From CAVXNB01 sp963763085 (GTDB lineage: Bacteria; Actinomycetota; Acidimicrobiia; Acidimicrobiales; Bog-793), in NCBI GenBank assembly GCA_963763085.1, contig CAVXNB010000004.1, forward strand, positions 992,001-1,056,000: a DNA stretch of 64,000 nucleotides, in the 5' to 3' direction. Position numbers and translations under genes: made by a program. The notes under the pieces are model-generated. The model had not been told where the DNA came from and ran no database searches. It saw only the letters and a program-made list of their open reading frames with translations. How positions within the stretch are numbered: the first letter of the stretch is position 1; each line of letters starts with the position of its first letter. Of the stretch, positions 61,124-64,000 are shown in pieces.

Positions 61124-61810
61124 ATGGCCGACCGCTTCGCCCGCCGCATCCCAGAGCCCACCGTGGTGCGGCTGCCGGTCTACCAGCGAGCCCTGCTCGA
61201 GCTGTCGGCGATCGGCGTCTCGACGATCTCGTCGGCGGAGCTGGCGGACGCCGCAGGGGTCAACGCCGCCAAGGTGCGCAAGGACCTGTCGCACCTCGGC
61301 ACCTACGGCACGCCCGGAACGGGCTACGACGTCGACTTCCTCCTCGGCCAGATCCGCCGCGAGCTCGGCCTCGACCGGGAGTGGCAGGTCGTCATCGCCG
61401 GCATGGGCAACCTCGGGCACGCCCTCGCCCGCTCGCACGGATTCTCGACCCAGAACTTCCGGGCGGTGGCGCTCCTCGACGTCGATCCGACGAAGATCGG
61501 TGAGCTGGTCGCCGGCCTGCCGATCCGCCACCTGTCGGAGCTGCCGGACATCGCAGCCGGCACCACACTTTCGATCGGGGTGATCGCATCGCCGGCCAGT
61601 GCCGCCCAAGTCGTCTGCGACCGGCTCGTCGACGCCGGCATCGGCGCCATCCTGAACTTCGCGCCGGCGATCCTGACGGTCCCGCCGCAGGTGCTGCTGC
61701 GCCAGGTCGACTTCTCCGTCGAGCTGCAGGTGCTGGCGTTCTACGTCGCCCACAGGGAAGCTACGGACGAGCCCGTCGAGAGCCGCGTCGCGCCCGATTC
61801 GGGTGCGTGA
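61124..61810 (+). CDS. rex: Redox-sensing transcriptional repressor Rex
   Basis: Rex senses the NADH/NAD+ ratio and represses respiratory genes. The 228-residue protein has the winged-helix region VVRLPVYQRALLELSAIGVSTISSAELADAAGVNAAKVRKDLSHLGTYG in pieces and the Rossmann NADH site VVIAGMGNLGHALARSHGF, then ALLDVDPTKIG, IGVIASPASAAQVVCDRL and INF-like ILNFAPA. Start taken at ATG 61124 (MADRFARRIPEP), eight bases after TACCAT; a longer frame from GTG 61088 lies inside the candidate operator. It heads the rex-hemA-hemC operon typical of actinobacteria. Confidence 0.95.
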   Translation: MADRFARRIPEPTVVRLPVYQRALLELSAIGVSTISSAELADAAGVNAAKVRKDLSHLGTYGTPGTGYDVDFLLGQIRRELGLDREWQVVIAGMGNLGHALARSHGFSTQNFRAVALLDVDPTKIGELVAGLPIRHLSELPDIAAGTTLSIGVIASPASAAQVVCDRLVDAGIGAILNFAPAILTVPPQVLLRQVDFSVELQVLAFYVAHREATDEPVESRVAPDSGA

Positions 61811-61852
61811 TGCCCGTAGGCTGTCGCCCGAGAGAAACGAGGTAGCCGCGTC

Positions 61853-63133
61853 GTGGCGGTCGTCGTCGTAGGAGTCAACGAACGGGACGTGTCGTTGGAC
61901 GTCTTCGAGCAGGGCGCGGTCGCCGAACGCGATCTGCCGAAGGCCCTGAGGGCGCTCTGCGACAGCGAGCACGTCTCCGAAGCCGTCGTGCTCAGCACGT
62001 GCCTGCGCACCGAGGTGTACGCCGTCGTCGAGCGGTTCCACGACGGCCTCGCCGACATCGAGAACTTCTTCCGGTCCCGCTCGAGCGCGATGGGGCCGGA
62101 CTCGCTGGCGCTCTCGGACCACCTTTTCTGCTGGATCGACGACGCCGCGATCTCGCACCTGTTCGACGTGGCAGCTGGGATCGACTCGCCGGTCCTCGGC
62201 GAGGGCGAGATCCTGCGCCAGGTGCGCAGCGCGGCGGAGCTGGCCCAGAGGGAGCAGGCCGCCGGGCCGATCCTTGGTCCGCTGTTCCGGCACGCGGTCG
62301 AGGCGGGCAAGCGAGCTCGCTCCGAGACCGCTATCGCGCAGGGGACGACGTCGCTCGCCCACGCCGCAGTCGCGCTGGCGGCCGACCAGCTCGAAGGCGG
62401 GTTCGCGGGCCGGTCCGTGCTCGTGATCGGGGCCGGTCAGATGGGAGCGGGGTTCTCCAAGGCGCTCGCGCAGCCGGACGGTCTGGCGCCGGCTCGCGTC
62501 GTGGTCGCGAACCGCTCCGCCGGGCGGGCGGCGGCGATCGCGGAGCAAGCCGGTGCCCAGGCGGTCGGCCTCTCTGACCTGGACGATGAGCTTGCCCGGG
62601 CCGACGTCGTGCTCACTTCGACGACGGCGTCGGAGGTGGTTCTCGATGCCGCCCGCGTCGGTCGGACGATGCAGTCGCGGCCCCGCCAGCCTCTGCTCGT
62701 GGTCGACGTCGCCGTCCCGCGCGACGTCGACCCCGCCGTCGCCCGTCTCGACGGCGTCCGGCTGCTCGACGTGGAGGACGTGCGGCGCTTCGCGGAGGCG
62801 CAGATGGCGACGCGCCGCCGTGAGATCCCGGTCGTGCAGGCGGTTCTCGCTCAGGAGCTCGACCGGTACCGGGTCCTGTCGGCGGGGCGGTCGGCCGCCC
62901 CGGTCGTGGCGGCGCTGCGGGCCCGAGCAGAGTCGATCCGGCGCGCGGAGCTCGACCGCCATCGTGCCCGCCTCGACGCGCTCGACCCCGAGGCCCGCCA
63001 GATCGTCGAATCCGTCACCCAGCGCACGATCGCCAAACTCCTCCACGAGCCGACCGTGCGCCTGAAGGACGCGGCGGGCTCGCCCCGCGGGGAACGTCTC
63101 GCCGAGGCCATGCGCAGCCTGTTCGACCTCTAG
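61853..63133 (+). CDS. hemA: Glutamyl-tRNA reductase
   Basis: HemA reduces glutamyl-tRNA to glutamate-1-semialdehyde in the C5 route to haem. The 426-residue protein has VLSTCLRTEVYAVVERFHDG (catalytic Cys), DSPVLGEGEILRQVRSAAELAQREQAAGPILGPLFRHAVEAGKRARSET in parts, VLVIGAGQMGAGFSKALA (NADPH site) and the dimerisation tail. The usual SNTCNRTE motif reads STCLRTE: the Asn after the first Ser and the second Asn differ. GTG start, 42 bases after rex. Firm identification. Confidence 0.95.
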   Translation: MAVVVVGVNERDVSLDVFEQGAVAERDLPKALRALCDSEHVSEAVVLSTCLRTEVYAVVERFHDGLADIENFFRSRSSAMGPDSLALSDHLFCWIDDAAISHLFDVAAGIDSPVLGEGEILRQVRSAAELAQREQAAGPILGPLFRHAVEAGKRARSETAIAQGTTSLAHAAVALAADQLEGGFAGRSVLVIGAGQMGAGFSKALAQPDGLAPARVVVANRSAGRAAAIAEQAGAQAVGLSDLDDELARADVVLTSTTASEVVLDAARVGRTMQSRPRQPLLVVDVAVPRDVDPAVARLDGVRLLDVEDVRRFAEAQMATRRREIPVVQAVLAQELDRYRVLSAGRSAAPVVAALRARAESIRRAELDRHRARLDALDPEARQIVESVTQRTIAKLLHEPTVRLKDAAGSPRGERLAEAMRSLFDL

Positions 63134-63142
63134 GGCACGCCG

Positions 63143-64000
63143 GTGCTGACGCTCCGGGTCGCCACCCGTGGCAGCCCGCTCGCGCTCGCTCAGGCCGGGC
63201 TCGTGGCCGACGCGCTGGCCGTGGCCACCGCCGCTGGTGCCGGCGATCGGAGGGTGACGACCGAGCTCGTGCTCGTCGAGACGGCCGGGGACCGGCGCCG
63301 GGACCTGCCGATCGGCGAGGTCGGAGGCCAGGGCGTCTTCGTGAAGGAAGTCGAGCAGGCCCTGCTCGACGGTCGGGCCGACGTGGCCGTCCACTCCGCC
63401 AAGGACCTGCCGTCCACCTCGGCGACCGACGAGCTCGAGATCGTCGCGGTGCCCGGACGGGCCGATCCGAGGGACGCGCTCGTGGGCCTCGGCCTCTCCG
63501 AGCTCGGCCCCGGCGCCCGTGTCGCCACCGGCGCGGCGAGAAGGCGGGCGCAGCTGGCGTGGCTGAGGCCGGACCTCCGTTTCGAGGAGCTGAGGGGGAA
63601 CGTCGGGACCCGGCTCGACAAGGTCCCGGCGGCGGGGGCCGTCGTCGTTGCCTTCGCCGCCCTCGAGCGTCTCGGGCTCACCGGGCTGGCGGCGGAGCTG
63701 CTCTCCACCTCGACAATGCTCCCGCAGGTCGGTCAAGGCGCGCTCGCGGTCCAGTGCCGCGCCGCCGACGCGGCGACAGCGGCGGCGGTCCGCTCGATCG
63801 ACGACGTCGCCGCCCACCGCTGCCTCGACGCCGAACGGGCGTTCCTGGGCGAGCTCGGAGGCAGCTGTGACCTGCCGGTCGGTGCCTACGCCAGGGGCGG
63901 ACCGGGCGGTGCGATCGAACTGGAAGGCCTCATCGCCAGCCTCGACGGCGTGGTCCTGCTCCGGCGGACGATGAGCGGGCCGGAGCCGCTCGAGCTCGGC
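63143..64000 (+). CDS. hemC: Porphobilinogen deaminase, 5' part
   Basis: HemC assembles four porphobilinogens into hydroxymethylbilane. The 286 visible codons read VATRGSPLALAQAGLVADAL, FVKEVEQALLDGRADVAVHSAKDLPST, LRFEELRGNVGTRLDKV and LGGSCDLPVGAYA, with the dipyrromethane-cofactor Cys. The GTG at 63143 is nine bases after the hemA stop. The gene continues beyond the window, so the C-terminal domain is missing. Frame is intact. The substrate-binding Asp and Arg residues lie in the SAKDLP and RGNVGTR motifs. Confidence 0.94.
   Translation, partial: MLTLRVATRGSPLALAQAGLVADALAVATAAGAGDRRVTTELVLVETAGDRRRDLPIGEVGGQGVFVKEVEQALLDGRADVAVHSAKDLPSTSATDELEIVAVPGRADPRDALVGLGLSELGPGARVATGAARRRAQLAWLRPDLRFEELRGNVGTRLDKVPAAGAVVVAFAALERLGLTGLAAELLSTSTMLPQVGQGALAVQCRAADAATAAAVRSIDDVAAHRCLDAERAFLGELGGSCDLPVGAYARGGPGGAIELEGLIASLDGVVLLRRTMSGPEPLELG

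Overview
The window is about 70% GC and gene-dense, with nearly every base in a gene. The gene content is that of an actinobacterium: smc-ftsY-ffh-rpsP-KH-rimM-trmD-rplS-DUF2469-yraN in a row, the actinobacterial small ribosomal proteins bS22 and bL37, a nickel superoxide dismutase with its maturation protease, an RsiG-type anti-sigma factor, an MshA-like glycosyltransferase, and proC - HTH protein - rex - hemA - hemC. The murD2-murL pair, adenylate cyclases with AAA/TPR tails and a secreted Cys-Ala-Val-Gly repeat protein would suit a deep lineage such as Acidimicrobiia; that placement is inference. 

Layout. 1-6680: chromosome segregation, signal recognition particle and ribosome maturation genes, mostly overlapping or closely spaced. 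6703-11009: a small zinc protein, an enoyl-CoA hydratase, then comM and dprA. 11063-17981: alanine dehydrogenase, the MurD2/MurL route to D-glutamate in peptidoglycan, dxs, and an SRAP-type abasic-site protein. 18225-24114: a very long adenylate cyclase/ATPase/TPR regulator, a CDF metal exporter with a nucleotidyltransferase, and an Nfu iron-sulfur carrier. 24093-31325 (minus strand): acyl-CoA dehydrogenase - GNAT - acyl-CoA dehydrogenase, then an Nramp-like transporter behind a structured leader, with a soluble MgtE/CBS protein upstream. 31504-35441: glycosyltransferase, two methyltransferases and an alpha/alpha-toroid enzyme. 35481-41272: M1 aminopeptidase, PfkB kinase, GDPD, bL37, DUF192. 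41269-46831: rsmI, metG, tatD, rsmA, ispE, bS22 and tRNA-Gln. 46836-52563: methyltransferase, DUF2510 protein, VKOR with a thioredoxin-like partner, DUF503, aldehyde dehydrogenase, DksA/TraR-like protein, MoaD-like protein. 52620-56117: the repeat protein and sodN/sodX. 56062-64000: RsiG-like protein, XRE regulator, mshA-like, proC, HTH, AMP ligase, rex, hemA and the start of hemC. 

Three genome-scale patterns stand out. (1) About eleven genes, including essential ones, are split by a one-base frame change, nearly always one extra base; this looks more like indel error in the sequence than real gene loss, but it should be tested. (2) Many genes have a TAnnnT hexamer only 6-10 bases before the start codon and no Shine-Dalgarno, as expected for leaderless transcripts. 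(3) A 55-base quasi-palindromic element is present three times in intergenic DNA, and in one copy the inner asymmetric bulges are swapped as reverse complements. Other points of interest are an Nramp homologue with DAGG in place of DPGN, paired with a cytosolic MgtE sensor, and a 14-repeat secreted protein that may form two seven-bladed propellers.
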